A stretch of DNA of 38,170 bases. It comes from Lachnospiraceae bacterium. Its GTDB lineage: Bacteria > Bacillota > Clostridia > Lachnospirales > Lachnospiraceae. Under the pieces are notes generated by a model that was not told the DNA's origin, searched no databases, and was given only the letters and a program-made list of their open reading frames with translations. Location of the stretch: NCBI GenBank assembly GCA_017472605.1, contig JAFUPV010000047.1, positions 1 through 38,170 of the forward strand, read 5' to 3'. The stretch's first letter is position 1; each line of letters begins with the position of its first letter. Made by a program: the position numbers and the translations under genes. Below, piece after piece: positions 1-7,098 of this stretch.

Positions 1-320
1 AGATTCTGGCATATATCCCCAATACTGCTCCGACAGCCGACTACATTGCGTTCGAGATTTCTGAGCCGAAGAAGAAGGAGCAGGAGATTGTGGCAGCAAA
101 TGTTGAGCATGCAATTTCCAATCCGGCAGTTTCCCTCCTGCTTCAGTCCGAGACCTACAGCGTAAGCGGAGCAAACCTGGATTTGATCCTTTCCGATGCC
201 AGAGTAAACTACATCATCGGCAACATTTCCGAGGAAGAGCTGAAGGAACAGTGGGATCTGTGGTACACCTCCGGCGGTGAGCAGATCATTGAGGAAGTAA
301 ACGCAGCGCGCGGAGAGTAA
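1..320 (+). CDS. Extracellular solute-binding protein of a sugar ABC importer, C-terminal part only
   Basis: The reading frame is open from the window edge (first full codon at base 3) to TAA at 318-320, so only the last 105 residues are present. The tail, with a motif like DARVNYIIGNISEEEL followed by LWYTSGGEQIIEEVNAAR, resembles the C-terminal lobe of family 1 extracellular solute-binding proteins, where a stretch of this sort ('GG..II.E.N') closes the protein. By family it would sit outside the membrane, deliver an oligosaccharide to two permeases and be the last gene of its operon. A good terminator follows at 398-448. Nothing here shows the substrate; the glycosidases downstream suggest a plant or host glycan, which is inference. 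Confidence 0.75.
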   Translation, partial: ILAYIPNTAPTADYIAFEISEPKKKEQEIVAANVEHAISNPAVSLLLQSETYSVSGANLDLILSDARVNYIIGNISEEELKEQWDLWYTSGGEQIIEEVNAARGE

Positions 321-397
321 TCCGGTATCTGTGGAATGGTTTGTATGTGGCATTACAAATAAATCCGTAACGATAAAATGAAATAAAAAGACAATAG

Positions 398-448
398 AGA
401 GCGGCAGATTGAGCGGTCAGAGACGGCACAGTCTGCCGCTTTCCTTTG
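398..448 (+). terminator. Rho-independent terminator after the solute-binding protein
   Basis: AGCGGCAGA (400-408) pairs with TCTGCCGCT (432-440) around a 23-base loop, followed by a T-rich TTCCTTT tail. It ends the upstream transport operon. Confidence 0.75.
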
Positions 449-480
449 GATGGATATCCCTTTGAAGCAGACGGAAAAAC

Positions 481-509
481 TTGCGGACTACATGGTTCTA
501 TGTTAAAAT
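481..509 (+). promoter_or_regulatory. Candidate sigma-A promoter ahead of the broken ATPase gene
   Basis: TTGCGG (481-486), a 17-base spacer, and TAAAAT (504-509). It lies about 60 bases upstream of the ATG at 571 and could also drive the beta-helix and GH27 genes, since no terminator is seen between them. Confidence 0.5.
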
Positions 510-570
510 GTGTATATTAGTTCAGTCACGCATTGCGGATGCTTCAAAAAAGCAGAAAGGAGCCGAGTAC

Positions 571-986
571 ATGTTAATTCAGAATAAACCTCCCATTGGA
601 ATTGAAGATTTCAAGGATATCCGTGAACTTGGATTTTACTATGTGGATAAAACCAGCCTGATTCGAGAGCTTCTGAGTCAATGGGGACGTGTCAATCTGA
701 TTACCCGCCCAAGAAGATTTGGTAAGACGCTGAACATGAGCATGCTCCGTTACTTTTTTGAAATCGGTCAGAATCAAGGTCTGTTTGAAGGGCTTGCGAT
801 TGCGGAAGAATACTTCTCGGATTGCTGAGCCATGACGAATCGTGGATTCCACTGTCAAATGCTGAGTCAGGAGAAGGATACAGCGATATTCTGATTGAAA
901 CAGAAGACAGCAGTCTGGGAATTGTTATTGAACTGAAGTATGAGGAGAAAGACGATTTGGAGGATGGATGTGCAGAAGCAAGCAGT
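571..986 (+). pseudogene. Remnant of an AAA-ATPase-like / PD-(D/E)XK (DUF1703-type) protein
   Basis: An 85-residue N-terminal piece (571-828, ribosome site AAAGGAG at 556-562) starts with the family's IGIEDFKDIRE...YYVDKT region and has a Walker A-like TRPRRFGKTLN, then stops after EEYFSDC. From about 825, in another frame, comes a C-terminal piece, NAESGEGYSDILIET followed by IVIELKYEEKDDLEDG, which looks like the PD-(D/E)XK part of the same family. Intact members run to roughly 500-600 residues, so most of the middle is deleted. The second piece stays open and reads straight into the next gene. This family is abundant and often decayed in gut Firmicutes. Activity is not expected from these fragments. 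Confidence 0.85.
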
Positions 987-2918
987 ATGATTTATCATGT
1001 AGCGAAAACAGGAAATGACAGGAACAGCGGCACAATGGAATCCCCGTTTCTGACCATTCAGCGGGCGGCGGATCTGGCGCTGCCGGGAGACCGGGTTGTG
1101 GTACACGAAGGTGTGTATCGGGAATGGGTCAGACCGCGTGTCGGCGGACTGAGCAGCACCTGCCGGATTGTTTATGAGGCGGCAGAGGGGGAAAAGGCGG
1201 TTATCAAAGGATCGGAAGAAATCAGAGACTGGGAACAGGCGGGAGAAAATGTCTGGAAAACTGTGATTCCCAATTCCCTGTTTGGCGAGTACAATCCCTA
1301 TGGAAAAATCATTGACGGAGACTGGTTTGTGCAGATGCAGCCCCATCCGGTTCATGCCGGTGAGGTCTATCTGAACGGTGTTTCCCTGTTTGAAGCCGGA
1401 TCTTTAGAAGAAGTCAGAAATCCGCAGATTCGTTATGAAAGCAGGAGAGCAACCTGGGGAGGACGAACGGAGAAGATTCCTCATCCGGAGCAGACCCTGT
1501 ATGTCTGGTATGCACAGGTAAAAGAGCAGGAAACGGTTCTCTATGTGAATTTTCAGGACAAAAATCCGAAGGATGAGCTGGTTGAGATCAATGTGAGAAA
1601 GTCCTGCTTTTATCCGGAAGTAACCGGAATCAACTACATTACCGTCCGCGGCTTTGAAATGGCCCATGCGGCAACCATCTGGTCTCCGCCTACCGGTGAC
1701 CAGCCGGGACTGATCGGACCGCGCTGGGCGAAGGGCTGGGTGATTGAAGACAATGAGATTCATGACTCCAAGTGCTGTGCGGTCAGTCTGGGAAAAGAAG
1801 CGTCCACCGGTGACAATGAATTCTTCCGCTGGGGAAGAAAACCGGGCTATCAGTATCAGATGGAAGTGGTGTTCCGCGCGAAGAACGTTGGCTGGGACAA
1901 GGAACGGATCGGTTCCCATGTGGTGCGCAGAAACCGGATCCATGACTGCGGCCAGAATGGCGTGGTCGGTCATCTGGGCTGCATTTTCAGCGAAATCTAT
2001 GAGAATGAGATTTACAACATTGCGGTAAAGCAGGAGTTCTGGGGCTACGAAGTCGGCGGAATCAAGCTTCACACGGCAATTGATGTGCAGATTCGGCACA
2101 ACTATATTCATAACTGTTCCCTCGGAACCTGGCTGGACTGGCAGGCTCAGGGGGCAAGAGTCAGCCGGAACATCTATGATCAGAATGCACGTGATCTGAT
2201 GATCGAAGTGACCCATGGTCCGCATCTGGTTGACAATAACATATTCGCATCGCCGTACAGCTATGATAATGTGGCACAGGGAGGTGCCTATGTTAACAAT
2301 CTGTGGGGTGGATTCATGACCAGGAATCCTGTTTTAAACCGCGCAACCCCATACCATCGGCCCCATTCCACAGATGTGATGGGAACGGCTCTCGTCTACA
2401 GCATGGACGACCGCTGGTACCAGAACATCTTTGTCGGCGGAACAGAAGAGAACCGGATCTATGGAACAGGCGGATACAGCGGCGCGCCGGTTTCTCTGGA
2501 GGAGTATATTGCCCGGATCAAAGCAGGTGCGCCGGGTGATGTGGAAGCCTATGAGAAAGTTGATCAGCCGGTATATATTAATCGAAATGTCTATCTGGCG
2601 AACGCGTCTGCGTTTGACCGGGAAGAAGAACATGTGATGAGCGGCGGCAGCGCGGATCTGCGGATCGCGGACGAAGGTGACAACGTGTATCTGGAAATCA
2701 CGCTGCCAGAAGAAATGTTTGCAATGCAGACAGAGCAGATGGGAACCGGGAAGCTGGAGATGACGCGGATTACGGAGGAGAATTTTGAAAACCCGGATGG
2801 AAGTCCGATTGTTTTCGATGAGGATCTGAACGGAACTATCCGCGGTCAGCGGCCGGCAGTCGGTCCGCTGGAGAATGTGAAAGCGGGACGAAACCGGATC
2901 GCAGTATGGAAACGGTGA
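987..2918 (+). CDS. Right-handed beta-helix protein, likely carbohydrate-active
   Basis: This encodes 643 residues from ATG 987. The start IYHVAKTGNDRNSGTMESPFLTIQRAA plus GDRVVVHEGVYREWV is the usual N-terminus of DUF1565/parallel beta-helix proteins, which favours 987, although no good ribosome site sits right before it. The middle has helix rungs such as WVIEDNEIHDSKCCAVSLG, HVVRRNRIHDCGQNGVVGHL and IDVQIRHNYIHNCSLGTWLD, as in polysaccharide lyases and beta-helix glycosidases. No signal peptide is seen, so it probably acts inside the cell on an imported oligosaccharide. The frame is open back to TTG 822 through the decayed ATPase gene, so a fusion product is possible. A GH27 alpha-galactosidase follows 106 bases later with no terminator between, suggesting one glycan pathway. 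Exact activity is unknown. Confidence 0.82.
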   Translation: MIYHVAKTGNDRNSGTMESPFLTIQRAADLALPGDRVVVHEGVYREWVRPRVGGLSSTCRIVYEAAEGEKAVIKGSEEIRDWEQAGENVWKTVIPNSLFGEYNPYGKIIDGDWFVQMQPHPVHAGEVYLNGVSLFEAGSLEEVRNPQIRYESRRATWGGRTEKIPHPEQTLYVWYAQVKEQETVLYVNFQDKNPKDELVEINVRKSCFYPEVTGINYITVRGFEMAHAATIWSPPTGDQPGLIGPRWAKGWVIEDNEIHDSKCCAVSLGKEASTGDNEFFRWGRKPGYQYQMEVVFRAKNVGWDKERIGSHVVRRNRIHDCGQNGVVGHLGCIFSEIYENEIYNIAVKQEFWGYEVGGIKLHTAIDVQIRHNYIHNCSLGTWLDWQAQGARVSRNIYDQNARDLMIEVTHGPHLVDNNIFASPYSYDNVAQGGAYVNNLWGGFMTRNPVLNRATPYHRPHSTDVMGTALVYSMDDRWYQNIFVGGTEENRIYGTGGYSGAPVSLEEYIARIKAGAPGDVEAYEKVDQPVYINRNVYLANASAFDREEEHVMSGGSADLRIADEGDNVYLEITLPEEMFAMQTEQMGTGKLEMTRITEENFENPDGSPIVFDEDLNGTIRGQRPAVGPLENVKAGRNRIAVWKR

Positions 2919-3024
2919 CAGATGCGCCATACTTGGAACCGTGGATGTTCTCGGGCGATTCATGGATCAGAGAATGGACAGGAATGGATGACGGAAAGAA
3001 AGCCGGAGAAGGAATGCAGGAGGA

Positions 3025-4320
3025 ATGATGGACAAGAATCAGTTTGCAAAAACCCCGCCTATGGGCTGGAACAGCTATGACTATTATGATACAACAGTAA
3101 ACGAAGAGCAGGTAAAAGCTAATGCCGATTACATGGCAAAGAACCTGCGCAGATATGGATGGGAATACATTGTTGTGGACATTCAGTGGTATGCCCACAA
3201 GGCCGGCTCCAGAAGAGCGGAGCATCAGTATATTCCGTTTGAAACCGTGGAAATGGACGAATATTCCCGTCTCCTTCCGGATCCGGAGCGTTTTCCGTCT
3301 TCCGCCGGAGGTGCCGGTTTTGGCCCGCTGGCAGACTACGTTCACAGACTTGGATTGAAATTCGGAATCCACATCATGAGAGGAATCCCGCGGATTGCGG
3401 CTCACCTCCACACACCGATCCTTGGCAGCGATCTTCCGGCCAGTGAAGCGGCGGATCCGTCCTCCATCTGCGGCTGGAACCCGGACATGTACGGCGTGCG
3501 CAACACAGAAGCAGGTCAGGCATATTACGATTCCCTGATTCAGCTGTATGCGTCCTGGGGCGTTGACTTCATCAAATGCGACGATATCTGTAATACAAAT
3601 GTCTACCCGACAAGACCGTTTTCCGGAAAACATGAGATTGAAATGCTCCACCGCGCCATCATGAAATCCGGCAGAGAAATCGTTCTCAGCCTGTCACCCG
3701 GCCCGGCTCTCATCGATAAGGCATGGCACTATGAAAAGAACGCAAACATGTGGCGGATTACCGATGATTTCTGGGATAACTGGGATCTGCTTCTGAACAT
3801 GTTTGAACGCTGCGAACTGTGGCAGAACCATGTGTCCCAGGGCTGTTACCCGGACTGCGACATGCTCCCGCTTGGCTGGCTGGGCAAGGGCTTTGGCCAG
3901 GAGCGATACAGCAACTTTACCTATGAGGAGTGCCGGACCATGATGACCCTGTGGTGCATCTTTGGTTCGCCGCTGATGATCGGCGGGGAGCTGACAAAGA
4001 TGAGTGAGCCGGTTCTGTCCCTGCTGACCAATCCGGAACTTCTGAAGCTTCTGGATCCGGCTTACCGCAGAAGACAGGTGCTTCGTGACCGGAAACAGGC
4101 GGTGTGGAGCAGCTGTTCGCCGGATGGTGAGGTGTATGTTGCTCTGTTCAATCTGGGGGATGAGAGCGGCCGTGTGGAAATCCGTCTGAGTGAACTGGAA
4201 CCGGCATATCAGCCGACCGCGCTGACAGAGCTCTGGAGCAGGGAAACGGTGACGAAATCTTCTGTGATTGGCTGTGAAATTGCGCCCCATGGCTGCGCGG
4301 TGTTCCGGCTGGAAAAGTAA
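3025..4320 (+). CDS. GH27 alpha-galactosidase
   Basis: About 430 residues. It hydrolyses terminal alpha-galactosides (or a related alpha-linked sugar of clan GH-D). The N-terminal TPPMGWNSYDYYD is the family signature. The barrel strand DFIKCDDIC carries the expected nucleophile (Asp 185 counted from ATG 3028) and MWRITDDFWDNW carries the expected acid/base (near Asp 247). The C-terminal part, from about residue 350, is the small beta domain ending in GCAVFRLE. Tandem ATGs occur at 3025 and 3028; AGGAGG at 3018-3023 is better spaced for 3028. There is no signal peptide, so it is probably cytoplasmic, acting after uptake. It is likely co-transcribed with the beta-helix gene upstream. Other clan GH-D activities such as alpha-N-acetylgalactosaminidase or beta-L-arabinopyranosidase cannot be excluded from sequence alone. 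Confidence 0.93.
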   Translation: MMDKNQFAKTPPMGWNSYDYYDTTVNEEQVKANADYMAKNLRRYGWEYIVVDIQWYAHKAGSRRAEHQYIPFETVEMDEYSRLLPDPERFPSSAGGAGFGPLADYVHRLGLKFGIHIMRGIPRIAAHLHTPILGSDLPASEAADPSSICGWNPDMYGVRNTEAGQAYYDSLIQLYASWGVDFIKCDDICNTNVYPTRPFSGKHEIEMLHRAIMKSGREIVLSLSPGPALIDKAWHYEKNANMWRITDDFWDNWDLLLNMFERCELWQNHVSQGCYPDCDMLPLGWLGKGFGQERYSNFTYEECRTMMTLWCIFGSPLMIGGELTKMSEPVLSLLTNPELLKLLDPAYRRRQVLRDRKQAVWSSCSPDGEVYVALFNLGDESGRVEIRLSELEPAYQPTALTELWSRETVTKSSVIGCEIAPHGCAVFRLEK

Positions 4321-4342
4321 GGGGTTTTGCCGGAAACAGCGC

Positions 4343-4387
4343 ATGTAAAAGCTTTTTTACATCAAAAAAATGCCGGTGTAAACGCAA
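4343..4387 (+). promoter_or_regulatory. AT-rich inverted repeat overlapping a candidate promoter
   Basis: ATGTAAAA (4343-4350) and TTTTACAT (4355-4362) form a perfect inverted repeat around GCTT. TTTACA (4356-4361), a 17-base spacer and TAAACG (4379-4384) could be the promoter of the XRE gene, with the repeat covering the -35 box as an autoregulatory operator. It could instead act as a weak terminator for the GH27 gene. Confidence 0.35.
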
Positions 4388-4447
4388 TTTGATAGACAAC
4401 GGATGCCCGTTTGGATAAGATACAGGCAGAGAAAGGCGGTGAGAGAG

Positions 4448-5122
4448 GTGGATATCGGATCGAAAATAAAAGACGCACGGATTGCGGCGAAGCTGACGCA
4501 GGAGCAGGCGGCAGAGGTTCTTGGTGTAAGCAGGCAGACCATTTCCAACTGGGAGAATGGAAAAACATATCCCGACATCGTAAGTGTTGTCAAAATGAGC
4601 GATCTGTATGACATCAGTCTCGACCATCTTCTGAAAGAAAAGAAAGAAACGGAGGAATTGCCTGTGTCTGATTATGTAACGTATCTGGATGAAAGTACCA
4701 ATGCAGTAAAAAGCAGAAAGCAGCAGTCCCTGATCATCCTGGCTGTGGTCTATCTGGTAATCTGGGCGTTCTCACTCATTGTGTTCTGGTTTTTTACGTC
4801 CGGTTCCGATGGGATGGCGTACAGTCTGATGTTTTTGTGGATCCTGCTTCCTGTTACCACTTTTGTGATCTCCCTGCTGATTGGAAAGAACGGGTATCCG
4901 GGAAGGGGAAAATGGATTCTGCCGATTGCCTTTGGAATCATGTACATGCTGGCGGAGTATGGAACTTTTCAGATGTCCAACATGATTGCGTTTGATAAAA
5001 TCAATATGCCTGCATGGGGAATGATTCCTGCCGGTGCTGTGATGTCAGCGATCGGGATGGGGATTGGCGCGGGGATCCGCCGGATTCGGGGCAGGGCGAA
5101 GGAAAGGTCGGAGAAAAATTAA
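4448..5122 (+). CDS. XRE-family regulator with C-terminal membrane domain
   Basis: This encodes 224 residues from GTG 4448, preceded by AGGCGG with about 8 bases of spacing; the ATG at 4403 in the same frame has no ribosome site. The N-terminal helix-turn-helix spans about residues 6-62 (KLTQEQAAEVLGVSRQTISNWENGK), ending in the SDLYDISLDHLLK segment typical of these regulators. About four hydrophobic segments follow between residues 88 and 205 (such as ILAVVYLVIWAFSLIVFWFF), so the DNA-binding head is tethered to the membrane. This architecture is common in Lachnospiraceae and the target genes are generally unknown. The neighbouring esterase, 128 bases downstream with its own promoter, is a candidate target by position only. 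Confidence 0.88.
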   Translation: MDIGSKIKDARIAAKLTQEQAAEVLGVSRQTISNWENGKTYPDIVSVVKMSDLYDISLDHLLKEKKETEELPVSDYVTYLDESTNAVKSRKQQSLIILAVVYLVIWAFSLIVFWFFTSGSDGMAYSLMFLWILLPVTTFVISLLIGKNGYPGRGKWILPIAFGIMYMLAEYGTFQMSNMIAFDKINMPAWGMIPAGAVMSAIGMGIGAGIRRIRGRAKERSEKN

Positions 5123-5142
5123 AGGAAATCCGGAGAATCTGT

Positions 5143-5198
5143 TTTGCGCAGTATGATGATGGAATCTGCTTGCGCAAATTTGCAGTGTGAGGTAAAAT
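5143..5198 (+). promoter_or_regulatory. Promoter of the esterase gene with an overlapping inverted repeat
   Basis: TTGCGC (5170-5175), a 17-base spacer, and TAAAAT (5193-5198). TTTGCGCA (5143-5150) and TGCGCAAA (5171-5178) form an 8-base inverted repeat separated by 20 bases, whose right half covers the -35 box. That placement suits a repressor site. Confidence 0.5.
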
Positions 5199-5250
5199 TA
5201 TTTTATCTAGACAAATATCTGTAAAAGAAACGGCGATGAAAGGATGCAAA

Positions 5251-6255
5251 ATGAAAAAAGAAGCAATGAAACTTTGGAACCCGGAGGAATACACCTATCC
5301 TCTTGCCTTCGGCTTTATTCCCAATATTGTCCCCTACATTCACGAGGAGGATGACGAGGTGCGCCCCTGCATGATCGTTGTACCGGGCGGCGGATACTGT
5401 GTGGTTTCTCCGACGGAAGCGGAAATCGTGGCAAAAGTCTTCTACGAGATGGGCTATCAGGCATTTGTTCTGACATACACGACGAACCGTCTGATGAGGG
5501 AACCGCTGAAGGATCAGCCGATGAAAGATTTGTCCCGTGCCATTCGTTATGTCAGAAAGCATGCGGAGGAGTTTCGGATTCGTCCGGATCAGGTAGCCAT
5601 CTGCGGATTTTCAGCTGGCGGTCATCTCAGCGCCAGTGTCTGTGTTTACCACATGAATGTTGCGGAGGAGAATCCGGAATACAGCGGCTATTCCAACCGC
5701 CCGGATGCGGCAATTCTCAGCTATCCGGTGATTACCTGCGGAAAATATGCCCATAAGGGTTCCTTTGAGGCGCTGCTGGGACCGGAAGGAGAACCGGGCA
5801 GCAAACAGGCAGAAGCCTGGGAGAAAATGTCCCTGGAGAACCATGTAACACCGGCAACGCCGCCCTGTTTCCTGTGGCAGACAGCTACGGATGAACTGGT
5901 TCCGGTAGAAAACAGCTACTTCTTTGCAATGGCATGTAAGGATGCCGGCGTACCGTTTGCGCATCATGTGTTCACGGAAGGCGCTCACGGTCTGTCACTG
6001 GCGAACGAAGACTGGGAAGATGGCCGATTTGGAACATGGTATACAGCCGAGCAGGATTACTGTCTGGTGGATGCCATCAGGAAAGGTCTGATTGAAGTAG
6101 ACGAGGAACAGAAAAAATGGCTTTTCCTGCAGTTTGACGGTTCCGAACGTGATCTGGGAAGAGACGGACGGAAAGGAAACACGGAAGTTCAGGTCTGGCC
6201 GTGGCTTGCAGGCCGCTGGCTGGAGGAAATCTGGAAGAAGCAGGAAAACAATTGA
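5251..6255 (+). CDS. Alpha/beta hydrolase, carbohydrate-esterase-like (BD-FAE type)
   Basis: This encodes 334 residues from ATG 5251, which has AAAGGA 7 bases upstream; the ATG at 5236 lacks one. It has the alpha/beta-hydrolase fold with oxyanion motif VVPGGGYCVV (residues 43-52), nucleophile elbow CGFSAGGH (Ser 121), acid ATDELVP (Asp 214) and His 246 in EGAHGLSL. Related enzymes deacetylate xylan or other acetylated sugars or release feruloyl groups. There is no signal peptide, so it is probably cytoplasmic. The GH27 and beta-helix genes upstream support a role on imported plant oligosaccharides, but the substrate is inferred. The C-terminal 60 residues, rich in Glu, Lys and Trp, extend beyond the core fold. 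Confidence 0.85.
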   Translation: MKKEAMKLWNPEEYTYPLAFGFIPNIVPYIHEEDDEVRPCMIVVPGGGYCVVSPTEAEIVAKVFYEMGYQAFVLTYTTNRLMREPLKDQPMKDLSRAIRYVRKHAEEFRIRPDQVAICGFSAGGHLSASVCVYHMNVAEENPEYSGYSNRPDAAILSYPVITCGKYAHKGSFEALLGPEGEPGSKQAEAWEKMSLENHVTPATPPCFLWQTATDELVPVENSYFFAMACKDAGVPFAHHVFTEGAHGLSLANEDWEDGRFGTWYTAEQDYCLVDAIRKGLIEVDEEQKKWLFLQFDGSERDLGRDGRKGNTEVQVWPWLAGRWLEEIWKKQENN

Positions 6256-6440
6256 TCATGAATTTGATGAACAGAGCCGGCAGGATTACTACAGTCCCGC
6301 CGGCTTTCCTGAATTTTCGCGAGCAGCGAGCCGGGCGAGGGCGCTTGCGCACTTATCCGGCGAGCGCCGTGATAGCGAGAGCAAGTCGCGCAGCGTGGTG
6401 CTCTCGTCCACGCGAGCAGCGATCTGGCGAAACGTGTGAA
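6256..6440. repeat. GC-rich intergenic stretch with direct and inverted repeats
   Basis: The 12-mer CGCGAGCAGCGA occurs at 6318-6329 and again at 6411-6422. Between them CGAGAGCA (6376-6383) can pair with TGCTCTCG (6399-6406). The stretch is clearly richer in CG and GCG words than flanking DNA. No gene or T-tail is seen. It could be a decayed small repeat or a structured leader. Confidence 0.45.
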
Positions 6441-6447
6441 AAAAGTT

Positions 6448-6482
6448 TGTAAGATTCCCGGCAAAAACCGTACTGAATAGGT
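6448..6482 (+). promoter_or_regulatory. Candidate ECF-type autoregulated promoter
   Basis: TGTAAG (6448-6453) and, 15 bases on, CGTACTGAATAG (6469-6480). The TGTAA-type -35 with a CGTA-type -10 resembles promoters read by ECF sigma factors and sits about 65 bases ahead of the sigma gene, as expected for self-regulation. No sigma-A promoter is obvious here. Confidence 0.45.
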
Positions 6483-6546
6483 AAGAACAGAAAATCGGCA
6501 CAGTCTCTCCGACAGGGTGCTGACTGCGATACAAGGGGGTGCAGAG

Positions 6547-7098
6547 ATGGATGACAGCGGAATCATTGAACTGTTTTTTAACCGGTCAGAACAGGCAATC
6601 GAAGAGCTTTCACAGAAATACGGCAGACTTCTGCAGAAACTGGCGGGAAATATCCTGGGAAACCGCCGGGATGTGGAGGAGTGCATCAATGATACCTATT
6701 TTGGAATATGGAATCAGATTCCGCCAAAGCGTCCGGATAATCTTTCTGCCTATGCGTGCCGGATCGCAAGAAACCAGGCGCTGAAGCGGTATGAGGCCAA
6801 TACTGCTTTTAAGCGGAACAGCCAATATGAAATCGCGTTTGAAGAACTGGAAGATTGCCTGGCCGCAGGAAGTGATCCGGCGGCAGAATGCGAGGGCAGA
6901 GAGCTGACCCGCCTGATTGAAGCCTTTCTTGACACGCTGAAAAAGGAAGACCGTATTCTGTTTGTGCGCAGATACTGGTTTGCCGACTCTGTTCTGGAGC
7001 TGAGTGAGCGGATGGGGCTGACACCGGACAACACGTCGGTGCGCCTGTCCAGAATTCGAAGCCGGCTGCGAATTTATCTGGAAAGGAGCGGTTATTGA
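6547..7098 (+). CDS. ECF-type RNA polymerase sigma factor
   Basis: This encodes 183 residues from ATG 6547, with AAGGGGGT 6 bases upstream. Region 2 lies at about residues 10-80 (NRRDVEECINDTYFGIWNQIP, then LSAYACRIARNQALKRYE) and region 4 at about 125-178 (FLDTLKKEDRILFVRRYWF, then LGLTPDNTSVRLSRIRSRLRIYL type helix-turn-helix). It redirects RNA polymerase to a small set of promoters. The stop codon overlaps the ATG of the next gene (TGATG at 7096-7100), so the two are translationally coupled. The downstream membrane protein starts like the anti-sigma partner usual for this group. The inducing signal is unknown, but the partner's serpin domain points to protease stress outside the cell, which is inference. 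Confidence 0.93.
   Translation: MDDSGIIELFFNRSEQAIEELSQKYGRLLQKLAGNILGNRRDVEECINDTYFGIWNQIPPKRPDNLSAYACRIARNQALKRYEANTAFKRNSQYEIAFEELEDCLAAGSDPAAECEGRELTRLIEAFLDTLKKEDRILFVRRYWFADSVLELSERMGLTPDNTSVRLSRIRSRLRIYLERSGY

Noticed and set aside
4403-4447. Upstream ATG as start of the XRE regulator
   Set aside because: No ribosome site before it, and the 15 added residues do not match the family, which begins at (M/V)DIGSKIK.
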